Of a stretch of DNA of 64,000 bases, positions 54,930-62,605 are shown piece after piece (position 1 is the stretch's first letter; every line of letters begins with the position of its first letter). This DNA is from Paraburkholderia fungorum. Its GTDB lineage: Bacteria; Pseudomonadota; Gammaproteobacteria; Burkholderiales; Burkholderiaceae. The stretch spans positions 1,550,001 to 1,614,000 of the forward strand of contig NZ_FNKP01000001.1 of assembly GCF_900099835.1 (NCBI RefSeq), given 5' to 3'. The translations under genes and the position numbers were made by a program. Under the pieces are notes generated by a model that was not told the DNA's origin, did no database searches, and was given only the letters and a program-made list of their open reading frames with translations.

Positions 54930-56842
54930 TGCATGCTCCGGATTTGCATGGGTACGTGAGAAGGAGTGAAGCCGGCCAGATCGAGCACCCAGTGGGTGGC
55001 GTCCGGCGAGCTGGCCAGCGGCGCGAAGCCGAGGCCGGAATAGTGATCCTGAACCATGCCGTTTTTCGGCGTGGGCAAGTATTCGCCGATCAATCGACGC
55101 GCGCCCACTTGCCGTGCGGCATCGGCGAGCACCCCGAGCGTCGCGCGTTCGACTTCGCGGCCGAGCACGCGGCAGCTCATCAGCCACGTGTCGATACGCC
55201 AGTCGCCTTCGTTCGCGTCCCCACCCGTATCGGGCAGCGCGGCGACGATCGCGATGATGCCGTTGTCGCCGAAACGGTCCTTCAGGCGGAAATGCAGCGT
55301 GACGGCGCGCGGATCGCGCATCATCGCCTGCACTTCCGCTTCGCCGTGGCGGCGCGTCGTGAGATTGAACTGGTTGGTCTTGCCGATCAGTTGCACGATG
55401 CGCGGCAGGTCGGTCGAATTGAACGTGTTCCATTCGAGCACCATGCCGAGTCCCGCGAGATACGACGCGAGATCGCCACCGCTTTCGCGTTCGGTTTCAC
55501 GTTGCGCTTCGCGCTGCTGGTTGGCCTGGTATTGGGCCGCGCGCTCGCGGTCCTCGCCGGTCAGCGCGACGCTTTCGAACCAGCCTGATTGCGCGAGCGT
55601 GACCGCGTAAAACGCAGGGTCTTCCGGCATTTCCGGCACGCGCACCATCGGCAGATGTTCGCGCACGAGGTTGCGCTCGAACGGGTTGTCGTCGGCGAAA
55701 ACGAGCGCGTCGAGGCCGATGTTCAGACGTTGCGCGATGGTCCGAAGATTGCTCGCCTTGTCCTGCCAGTTGGCGACGAAACACGCGATGTCGGCACGCT
55801 TGAGCACCATCTCGGGATGCTGGTCGAACGGCAGCAACGCATTCGCTTCGTCGTTCTTCGAGCACACCGCGAGGATGATGCCGCGCCGCGTGAGATCGCG
55901 CGCGTAACGCTGAAATGCCGCATAAGCTTCGCCTTCGGCGCTGCCCTGGCCGAGCACGATACCCGCGAGACCGTCGTCGCCGATCACGCCACCCCACAAC
56001 GTGTTGTCCAGATCGAGCACGAGGCACTTCGCGCTCGCGCCGCGCCGTGCGGCGACGAGGCGGGCGACGCGCTCGCCGTACATCGGCGCGGCGGCGGGCG
56101 ACACGTCCTGCTTCGCGCGCAGCCACAGACGCGCGTCGTGCCACGCGGCGAGACCGTCGCGCGCGCAGGCGTCGTCGAGTGCGAGCAGATCGACGCCTGC
56201 TTCGTGCGCGGCTTCGCGCAGCGCCGCATTCACACGACGCAGCAGGTTCAGCGGCGCACCGGGCAGGCGCGCTTCGTTGTCGCCCATCAGCGGCAGCAGC
56301 GTGGGCATCAGCGTTTGCTGGATCAACTGCGCATCGGTGCGCTCGCGCACGCGCAGCCACAGCGCCCGCAAGTCACCGACGATGCGTTCGACGCGCGCGT
56401 CGGCTTGCGCCGCGCTCAGTCCGGCTGTGTCGTCGCCGATCAGGTAGGGCGCGTCGAACGCGAACAGCACGACGTTTGGCGCAAACGCGTACAGGCCCGA
56501 GGCCGGATCGAGCGATTCGCGCATCGCCTGGCCGTAGGCGGGCACGTAAAGCTGCGTCCACATCCGGTGACGCAGCGCACCGACGCGCAGTCCGGGCAGC
56601 AACTGATCGACCGTCGACGAACCGAGCACCGCGAGCCGCAGCGGCGGTGTCGCCAGCGCGTCGGGCGGTGTGGCGCCGAATGCCTTGACGAGCCGCTTGT
56701 CGAGCTTGCCCGTCTGCAGAAAATCGAGGTTATCGCCGGCAAGTTGCACGAGCGCGGACCAGTCCGGCGCGTGCTCGCGCGGCAGCGCGTCGAGGCGCTG
56801 CGTCCAGTCGGGAGTGCGGGGCAGCCAGGTTAGTTCGGGCAT
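54926..56842 (-). CDS. FkbH-like HAD-IIIC domain enzyme
   Basis: 638 residues from ATG 56842 (longer frame to 56893 overlaps the AlgJ-like gene). Three parts: an N-terminal SGNH-like domain (LAVLGSSTVDQLLPG, about residue 70); a central HAD-IIIC domain from about residue 270 with the nucleophile motif LDLDNTLWGGVIGDDG, then LAVCSKNDE and VFADDNPFERNLV; and a C-terminal GNAT-like fold (about 490-635). FkbH proteins convert 1,3-bisphosphoglycerate to glyceryl-S-ACP. The directly overlapping ACP gene fits exactly that reaction; a different acyl precursor remains possible. Confidence 0.88.
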   Translation of the reverse strand: MPELTWLPRTPDWTQRLDALPREHAPDWSALVQLAGDNLDFLQTGKLDKRLVKAFGATPPDALATPPLRLAVLGSSTVDQLLPGLRVGALRHRMWTQLYVPAYGQAMRESLDPASGLYAFAPNVVLFAFDAPYLIGDDTAGLSAAQADARVERIVGDLRALWLRVRERTDAQLIQQTLMPTLLPLMGDNEARLPGAPLNLLRRVNAALREAAHEAGVDLLALDDACARDGLAAWHDARLWLRAKQDVSPAAAPMYGERVARLVAARRGASAKCLVLDLDNTLWGGVIGDDGLAGIVLGQGSAEGEAYAAFQRYARDLTRRGIILAVCSKNDEANALLPFDQHPEMVLKRADIACFVANWQDKASNLRTIAQRLNIGLDALVFADDNPFERNLVREHLPMVRVPEMPEDPAFYAVTLAQSGWFESVALTGEDRERAAQYQANQQREAQRETERESGGDLASYLAGLGMVLEWNTFNSTDLPRIVQLIGKTNQFNLTTRRHGEAEVQAMMRDPRAVTLHFRLKDRFGDNGIIAIVAALPDTGGDANEGDWRIDTWLMSCRVLGREVERATLGVLADAARQVGARRLIGEYLPTPKNGMVQDHYSGLGFAPLASSPDATHWVLDLAGFTPSHVPMQIRSMQ

Positions 56843-56879
56843 CGAAGTATTCCGCGTTGGCACATCGTCGGGTCCGCCA

Positions 56880-58040
56880 TTAGAGGTCCGCATGCACGCC
56901 GTCGCGCAAGGCCGCTTTTTCCAGCGCGTTGAGCGGCTGCACGAGCGACATCTCCGACATCTCCCAGATCACGAGCTTGAGCGTGGACGGCCAGTGCGCG
57001 CGGTCTTCCATCGACTGCATCAGCGCGTCGGCGAACTTGCCGCCGTCGCGGCTCACGTTCCATACCGGCGCGCCGAGCGACTGGCCGAGCTGCTCGGCGA
57101 AGTTACTGCGGCGCGAATTCGAACTGCCCGCGAGCATCACCGTGACGGCCGGGCCGGTGTCGAGCAGGCCGGCCGCCGACGGCTGCGTGAAGGTTTCGGG
57201 CAGGTAGCTATCCGGCGCGGGACGCCAGCCTTGCGGTGCGTTCGCGAGACCCGCGAGCGTCAGCAGGTCGCCCACGCGGGGTGTGGCGACGGCGGCGCGC
57301 GTGATGTCGTATTGCAGCGTCCCGCGACCGCCGGCCAGCGGCAGTGCCGCCGTGGCGACGGCCTGCGCGGCGGCGGCCGCGCCGCGCTGGTTCAGGTGCA
57401 CGTCGGTCCGGTAGAACGGCTTGGGCACGTTGTCGAGTACGCTCGACAGATCGACGCGCGCCACGCCCGCTTCGTCGAGCGCGCGTTGCCAGCGGGGCAA
57501 TTGCGCGATGGTGCTGGCGGGGCGCGTGAGGCCGCACAGCGCATCGCTTTCGCGGCGCGATTTGTCGGGCACCGTGACGGCGAGCACGGCGACGTGCTGT
57601 TCGCGCAACTGCGCGACGAGGCGGCGCATCAGTGCGATGCGCGCGGCGACCACCGCGTCGGGATCGGCCACCGGCGCACGCAGGCCGTCGGTATAGAACA
57701 GCCAGCCCGGACAGCCCTGGCGAACCTGCGCGCCGAGCTGGCCGAACACGCGATAGCGCCACGCGGCGTCGGCGGTTTCGAGCGTGTCGTGGAACGGCAC
57801 GCGCAAGGCGTTGTTGAGCTGCGTTCCAGCCGCGCCCCCGAGCCATTGCGACGGCGCGAGCGAGCCGAGACCGGCGTGCGTCGTCTGCTGGATGCCGAAC
57901 AGCAGCCCGCCCGCCATCAGCAGGCCGAAGCACAGCGCAGTCATGCGATGCGAGCCGCGCGGCGCGTTGGCTTCTCCATCTGACGGAGCCGACGTAGTCC
58001 GGTCTGGCGTCGCGGGAATCGTGGAACGAGGCGAGTTCAT
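56880..58040 (-). CDS. AlgJ-like SGNH-fold glycan O-acyltransferase
   Basis: 386 residues from ATG 58040. A Pro/Ser/Thr-rich cytoplasmic start leads to one membrane segment (MTALCFGLLMAGGLLFGI), leaving the rest periplasmic. The AlgJ/AlgX pattern is present: WLFYTDGLRAPV, VTVPDKSRRESD, YRTDVHLNQRG with an Asp-x-His site, and LAGSSNSRRSNFAEQ as the nucleophile Ser region. AlgJ takes the acyl group delivered by AlgI. The more usual DSHW reads DVHL here, so activity may differ from the AlgX-like neighbour. Confidence 0.85.
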   Translation of the reverse strand: MNSPRSTIPATPDRTTSAPSDGEANAPRGSHRMTALCFGLLMAGGLLFGIQQTTHAGLGSLAPSQWLGGAAGTQLNNALRVPFHDTLETADAAWRYRVFGQLGAQVRQGCPGWLFYTDGLRAPVADPDAVVAARIALMRRLVAQLREQHVAVLAVTVPDKSRRESDALCGLTRPASTIAQLPRWQRALDEAGVARVDLSSVLDNVPKPFYRTDVHLNQRGAAAAAQAVATAALPLAGGRGTLQYDITRAAVATPRVGDLLTLAGLANAPQGWRPAPDSYLPETFTQPSAAGLLDTGPAVTVMLAGSSNSRRSNFAEQLGQSLGAPVWNVSRDGGKFADALMQSMEDRAHWPSTLKLVIWEMSEMSLVQPLNALEKAALRDGVHADL

Positions 58041-58045
58041 GGCAC

Positions 58046-59005
58046 TTACTTCGCGATCGCGGCCTGCACGCGGCTGCGCCAGTCGGCTTCCGTCATCAGC
58101 GAGGCGGCGTCCCACTGGCCGCTCGTGTTCGGGCCGTACATCATCTGCACTTCATTGAGCTGCCACACCACGACTTGCGGACGGGCCTGCTGGAACGCGG
58201 GCGATTCGAGGTATTGCAGGAACACGGCCCACGGACCGAAGTTGCCGTATTTCCAGGTCAGGCCGACGCGCCGGTCGAGCGCATGCGACAGCGCTTCGGG
58301 ATAGCCCAGATAAGGCTGCACGAAGCTGTTGCCGATCACGTGCACCGGCGCGGCGGCGCTGTCGAGCAGGTCGCCGGATTCCGGTTTGCTCGCGCGTACG
58401 ACGTAGATTTCCTGGCCGACTTCCTTGCGCTGCTGGGCGGTCATCAGTTCCGCGAAATCGGCGAAACGGCGTTCCTTGATCCAGTTGCCGAGCGGCGTGC
58501 CGGTGCCGGCATCGCCGCCGAGTTTCCAGTTCTGACGGATCACGTCGGCGGTCGCGGCGGCGGCGGCTTCGGCGCTCCACGCGGTCCAGTGCGAGTCTTT
58601 CTGGAAGAACGCGGTCTGGTCGTCGTGCTCGACGCTCTTCAGCACCGGCATCAGGTCGACGGTCTGGATACCGGCGCTGTGCAGGCTCGCGACGATGTTC
58701 GCGTAACGGTCGCGGGCGGCGGCTGAAATGCCCGTGCCGGCCGGCAGCTTGTCTTCGTAGAAACGCGCCTTGAGCGGCGCGACCAGCACGACGAGGCCGA
58801 TGCCGCGCGCCTGCAACGCGTCTTTCGCGGCGCTCATCAACCGCACGGAGTTGTCGATGCCGGCCTTGCCCGCGTCGTTCACGTTGTCCTGCGCATAGAA
58901 AAGCCAGTCGTCCTTGCCGATCAGCACGGCTTGCGCTTGCGCGGCCGTCGCGGCGAGGCAGGTGCCGGTGATCAGCAGTCCGGCGAGAAGATGCTTGAGT
59001 TTCAT
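58046..59005 (-). CDS. AlgX/AlgJ-like periplasmic glycan O-acyltransferase
   Basis: 319 residues with a signal peptide (cleavage near AQA-QAV). SGNH-hydrolase-like domain: DDWLFYAQDN, VLVAPLKARFYEDKLP, the catalytic dyad in QKDSHWTAW (Asp137, His139), and nucleophile Ser in VIGNSFVQPYLG. AlgX acetylates alginate directly in the periplasm. It lacks the C-terminal carbohydrate-binding module of Pseudomonas AlgX. It starts 133 bp after the AlgF-like gene and ends 5 bp before the AlgJ-like gene. Confidence 0.88.
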   Translation of the reverse strand: MKLKHLLAGLLITGTCLAATAAQAQAVLIGKDDWLFYAQDNVNDAGKAGIDNSVRLMSAAKDALQARGIGLVVLVAPLKARFYEDKLPAGTGISAAARDRYANIVASLHSAGIQTVDLMPVLKSVEHDDQTAFFQKDSHWTAWSAEAAAAATADVIRQNWKLGGDAGTGTPLGNWIKERRFADFAELMTAQQRKEVGQEIYVVRASKPESGDLLDSAAAPVHVIGNSFVQPYLGYPEALSHALDRRVGLTWKYGNFGPWAVFLQYLESPAFQQARPQVVVWQLNEVQMMYGPNTSGQWDAASLMTEADWRSRVQAAIAK

Positions 59006-59138
59006 GGAGCGATTAGGGCGATGGAGCGGGTGAAAGGGCGGCGATCCGGCGGTCCGGCTATCCAGCGAGACGATGGTTCACTTGAGCGTCACGTCGGCAT
59101 TAGTTCGGCATCGATTCGGCGTCGCCTGAAGCGGCAGG

Positions 59139-59963
59139 TCAGCGCGCGTGCCACGGTTCGGTGCGGTTGAGCATGCCGACCAGCGTGGGCTGCTCCGCCG
59201 TGCCGACGAGGAACACGCTGTAGCGGTCGCCGGCCTTCAGCGCGGGCAGCGCCTGCGCTGCGGACACGTGCGCGCCGCACGCGCCGTCGAGCGAGGCCGA
59301 GACCGGATTGATCGCTCGCGCTGCGCGCGTGCCGGAAGCGAGGCTGCCGAACACGGTCGGGCCACCGGCGACGCGAATCGCGGCGGCGCACGAGGGCACG
59401 AGATTGTACGCGGAGAGTTCGGCCTTCATGCCGTCCGCAGCGGGGCTTTCGTCGACGACTACCTGTACGCTCGCGCCCGCCTTGCCGGCGATCAGCGTGA
59501 CGAAGCCGCCGTGCGGCAGCGTGCCCGCGACGGTGGCGGGCTTGCCGTCGATCGCGAGCGTCAACGTGCCACCCGGCATCGCGCGATAGTCGGTGCCGAT
59601 GCGGCCGGCCGCGCCGATCGTTTCGGGTTTCGCGCCCGCGCCGAGTTGCACCTTGACCGCCACCGCCGATGGATTGACCACGCGCACATAGACCGAACCG
59701 TCGGGCGGCAGCGCGTAGAGCTGCGCCATGTCGTCGGCGGCTGCGGCGTAGGCTGCGCCGTGGACGCCGCCGAGCAGGGCGACGGCGAGCGCAGCGTGTG
59801 CCGGGGCGCGGAACGGAGCGTGCAAGGCGGCCCGGAACGACGCGCGCAACGAAGCGGGAAACGTGACGCGAAACGTGACGCGAAACGTGGCGCGGAATCG
59901 CGCAACAAACGTGGCACCGGACAAGCCGCGAGACCGGGCGCAAAGCAACGAGCGGAAAAGCAT
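59139..59963 (-). CDS. AlgF-like periplasmic O-acetylation protein
   Basis: 274 residues. The mature part (from about residue 75) is AlgF-like: AQLYALPPDGSVYVRVVNPS, then TDYRAMPGGTLTLAIDG and KAELSAYNLVPSCAA. AlgF is required for alginate acetylation and is thought to hand acyl groups from AlgI/J to AlgX. The N-terminus is odd: about 50 Arg/Phe/Thr-rich residues precede the real signal-like hydrophobic stretch (ALAVALLGGVHGAAYA), partly encoded by tandem 12-bp repeats. A shorter start is possible, though none with a better ribosome site was seen. It follows the NfrA-like gene by 14 bp. Confidence 0.85.
   Translation of the reverse strand: MLFRSLLCARSRGLSGATFVARFRATFRVTFRVTFPASLRASFRAALHAPFRAPAHAALAVALLGGVHGAAYAAAADDMAQLYALPPDGSVYVRVVNPSAVAVKVQLGAGAKPETIGAAGRIGTDYRAMPGGTLTLAIDGKPATVAGTLPHGGFVTLIAGKAGASVQVVVDESPAADGMKAELSAYNLVPSCAAAIRVAGGPTVFGSLASGTRAARAINPVSASLDGACGAHVSAAQALPALKAGDRYSVFLVGTAEQPTLVGMLNRTEPWHAR
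59855..59892. repeat. Tandem 12-bp repeats in the AlgF-like N-terminus
   Basis: About three imperfect copies of CGCGAAACGTGA on the plus strand encode repeated FRVTF on the minus strand. Twelve-bp units keep the frame, so copy number change would lengthen or shorten the leader without destroying the gene. Confidence 0.6.
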
Positions 59964-59977
59964 GATGGGCTCAATCC

Positions 59978-62605
59978 TCAATACGAAAAATAAAGACCGG
60001 CGAACACGCCGTCCGAGCGATCGTCGCCGGCCACGCGCACGCGGTACTGGACGTTCAGTTCGACGAACGAGCGTGGCGCGTGATGAGCGTCCTCGCGGAA
60101 CCACAGACGCATCGCGACGCCCGGCCCGATGCCCGCGGTCGCGTGGCGATCGAGCAGGCTGTCGTAAGCCGCGTTCAGCGCGAGGTACGGCATCGTCACG
60201 AGGTTGTGCGCGGTGGCGAACGCGCGTCCGTAGCGCGCTTCGAACGTGCCGAGCGTCTGCGGATGGTCGATGAAGTAGTCGCCTTCGGCATAGACCTGCC
60301 AGTACTGCCAGTTCGAGCGATCGACCCGCAAACTGCCGCCTTCGCCTTCGGACCACGCGCCGCGCAGCAGCCAGTCGGTACGGCTGTCGCTGCCGATCGG
60401 CACGAAACGCTCCACGGCGAACACGAAATTCTGCTGCGAGAACGGCTTCCAGCGCGCGCCGAACACGGCCTGATTGGTCGGCAGGCCGGTGGCGCCGCCG
60501 GTGCCGTCGTAGAGCGCCTGGTTCATCCGCGCGTAGACCTCGAACACGCTGCCGTTGACGTTGCCGATCACCGGCGGCCGCCAGTACAACTCCTGCGACG
60601 ACTGCAGCGTGCGCCGCGCGCTCAGCGACGGCGCGAACTGCGAGTTCATCACGCCGACCGTGCCGTAACCGAGCGCGCCGGTGAAGCCCCACGTGCGGTC
60701 GAGGTCGGAGACGGCCTGGCGCACGTTCTGGCGCGACTGCGGCGCGAGTTCGATCTGGCCGGCGTCGGCTGCATCGACGGCGCTCGCAAACGCGTTGCGC
60801 GCCTGGCGGTTGTAGCCGAGCCGCTGGGCAGTGTAGGCGACGTCGAGCGATTCGTCCGGCGGCACGTCCTTGAGTCGGGTGACCGGTTTGAAGGCCGCGC
60901 GTGCCTGCTTGCGCTTGCCCGCGCGTTCGAGCGCGTTCACGAGCAGAAGACGGTAGGCGAGATTGTCCGGGGCGGCCTGCACGGCTTCGTTCGCCGCGCT
61001 CACGGCCGCGTTGAAATCGCGATGCGCGAAAGCCGCGTAGGCGCGCGTGGCGGCGTCGTAGCCGGGGCCGGCGCCAGCGAGGCTCGATCCGGCCGGCAGC
61101 AGGTTGCACAGCACATCCTGCGGGTCGGAGGTGCAGAAGACCACGGGCGCGGATTGCGCGGGGGAGCGGGCGGCGAGGGTTGTGGATGTGGTTGTGCTCA
61201 GGGGCGCTGCGGTCGTGGCGGCGGTTGTTGCCGTGGCGGCCGTTGTGGTGCCCGGGGTTATGGCAGCGGTGGTTGTGCCCGTGCCCGTGGCGGCACCCGC
61301 ACCCGCACCCGCACCCGCATTCACGCGCAGCGTATCGGCGGCGATGCGTTTGACCGTCGCCATCTGCTGATCGGACAGCCAGTCCTGCTTGAGCGCCTTG
61401 TTCAGATCCGCGCGCGCCGCATCGGGTTGGCCGAGTTGCGCGCGCGCGAAGCCGCGCATCGCGAGCGACAGCGCATCGTCGCCGTCCTGAGCGAGGGCGT
61501 CGCTGGCGGCGGCGTCGGCTTGGGTGTACTCGCCTTCGCTCAGAAGCGCGCCCGTCAGCAGATAGCGATAGCTCTGCACGTCCGGCGCCTGGCGGATCGC
61601 TTCGCGCGCGAGCACGGCGGTCTGCGCGTAGTCGCCCGAACGATAAGCGTCCCAGGCCGCTTTGGCGGGCGTCGGCGCGAGCAGCCGATGCATCCGGTCG
61701 CGCAACGCTTGCAGCGCTTCGTCGTTGGGCGACAGGCGCAGGGCCGCGTCGGCTTCGCGCGCGGCCTCGTCGATCCGTTGCTGACGTTCGAGCGAGTAGA
61801 CGAGCAGGCCTCGCAGCCCCGGGTTGTCGGGTTGCAGGCGCAACGAAGCGCGCGCGTGATCGGTCGCCTCGGCGTAGTGGCCCGCCGCATAGTCCTTGTA
61901 CGCGGCGTCGCCGAATTTCCATGCGGGCGTTTGCGTGGTCGGCGTGACGGCACCCGAACCTGCGCCATGGCCGCCCGCGAGCGTCGCGCGCAGCGTATCG
62001 CGGGCGGCGGTGAGCGCCGGGTCGCGGTGGCCGTGCGCGAGCGCGGTCTGCGCGACATTCAGCGCGTCGGCGGGGCGGTTCTGGTTCTGCAGCGCGTAGA
62101 CGCGCAGCAGCCACAGCCGCGTGACGTCGGGACGCAGCGCGAGCGCGCGGGCCGCCAGCGAATCGGCGGTGGCGTAGTCCTTGCGGTTATAGGCTTTGAA
62201 CGCCGCGTCGCCGAACTTCCACGCGTCGCCGGTCAGCGGCGCTTCTTTCGCGGCCACTTTCGGCGCTTGAGTTGCCGCGTGCGTGGTTGTGGCGGGGCCA
62301 GCAACTGTCGCGGTTCCGGCGGTTGCAGTTGTTTCAGCAGCCGTAGCAATTCCAGCCGTTCCAACGGTTCCTGCAGCTGTAGCGGCCCCAGCAGTTCCAG
62401 CAATCACAGCAGTCCCAGCAGCCGTAGAGGCTCCAGTAGCTCCACTAGTCCCAACAGTCGCACCAGCCAGCACAGGTTCTGCCGCATCCGCACACGCGGT
62501 CCAGCCAGCGGCAAGCGCAGCCCAACAGACGGCCTGCGCAATACGCTTCACACGGCGCGCAGCCGGACCGGCGGCTCGCCGACGATAAGACGGAAATGAC
62601 TTCAT
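59978..62605 (-). CDS. nfrA: NfrA-like outer-membrane TPR/beta-barrel glycan exporter
   Basis: 875 residues; ATG 62605 overlaps the NfrB-like stop (ATGA). Signal peptide and then a low-complexity Ala/Thr/Gly linker (about 45-105), TPR repeats (for example AYNRKDYATADSLAARALAL and RSGDYAQTAVLAREAI), a second Ala/Thr/Gly linker near 440-485, more TPRs, and a C-terminal NfrA-type barrel domain (from about residue 640) that ends VFAGLYFSY. E. coli NfrA with NfrB exports the N4 glycan receptor polysaccharide. The layout parallels PgaA, which pairs periplasmic TPRs with a barrel. Confidence 0.88.
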   Translation of the reverse strand: MKSFPSYRRRAAGPAARRVKRIAQAVCWAALAAGWTACADAAEPVLAGATVGTSGATGASTAAGTAVIAGTAGAATAAGTVGTAGIATAAETTATAGTATVAGPATTTHAATQAPKVAAKEAPLTGDAWKFGDAAFKAYNRKDYATADSLAARALALRPDVTRLWLLRVYALQNQNRPADALNVAQTALAHGHRDPALTAARDTLRATLAGGHGAGSGAVTPTTQTPAWKFGDAAYKDYAAGHYAEATDHARASLRLQPDNPGLRGLLVYSLERQQRIDEAAREADAALRLSPNDEALQALRDRMHRLLAPTPAKAAWDAYRSGDYAQTAVLAREAIRQAPDVQSYRYLLTGALLSEGEYTQADAAASDALAQDGDDALSLAMRGFARAQLGQPDAARADLNKALKQDWLSDQQMATVKRIAADTLRVNAGAGAGAGAATGTGTTTAAITPGTTTAATATTAATTAAPLSTTTSTTLAARSPAQSAPVVFCTSDPQDVLCNLLPAGSSLAGAGPGYDAATRAYAAFAHRDFNAAVSAANEAVQAAPDNLAYRLLLVNALERAGKRKQARAAFKPVTRLKDVPPDESLDVAYTAQRLGYNRQARNAFASAVDAADAGQIELAPQSRQNVRQAVSDLDRTWGFTGALGYGTVGVMNSQFAPSLSARRTLQSSQELYWRPPVIGNVNGSVFEVYARMNQALYDGTGGATGLPTNQAVFGARWKPFSQQNFVFAVERFVPIGSDSRTDWLLRGAWSEGEGGSLRVDRSNWQYWQVYAEGDYFIDHPQTLGTFEARYGRAFATAHNLVTMPYLALNAAYDSLLDRHATAGIGPGVAMRLWFREDAHHAPRSFVELNVQYRVRVAGDDRSDGVFAGLYFSY
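61293..61318. repeat. Short 6-bp tandem repeat in the NfrA-like linker
   Basis: Four copies of CACCCG-type hexamers encode alternating Gly-Ala in the second linker. Hexamer copy change keeps the frame and only changes linker length. Confidence 0.7.

Noticed and set aside
60080..62599. 839-codon plus-strand open frame opposite the NfrA-like gene
   Set aside because: Shadow frame caused by GC-rich third positions; no signal, domain or ribosome-binding site.
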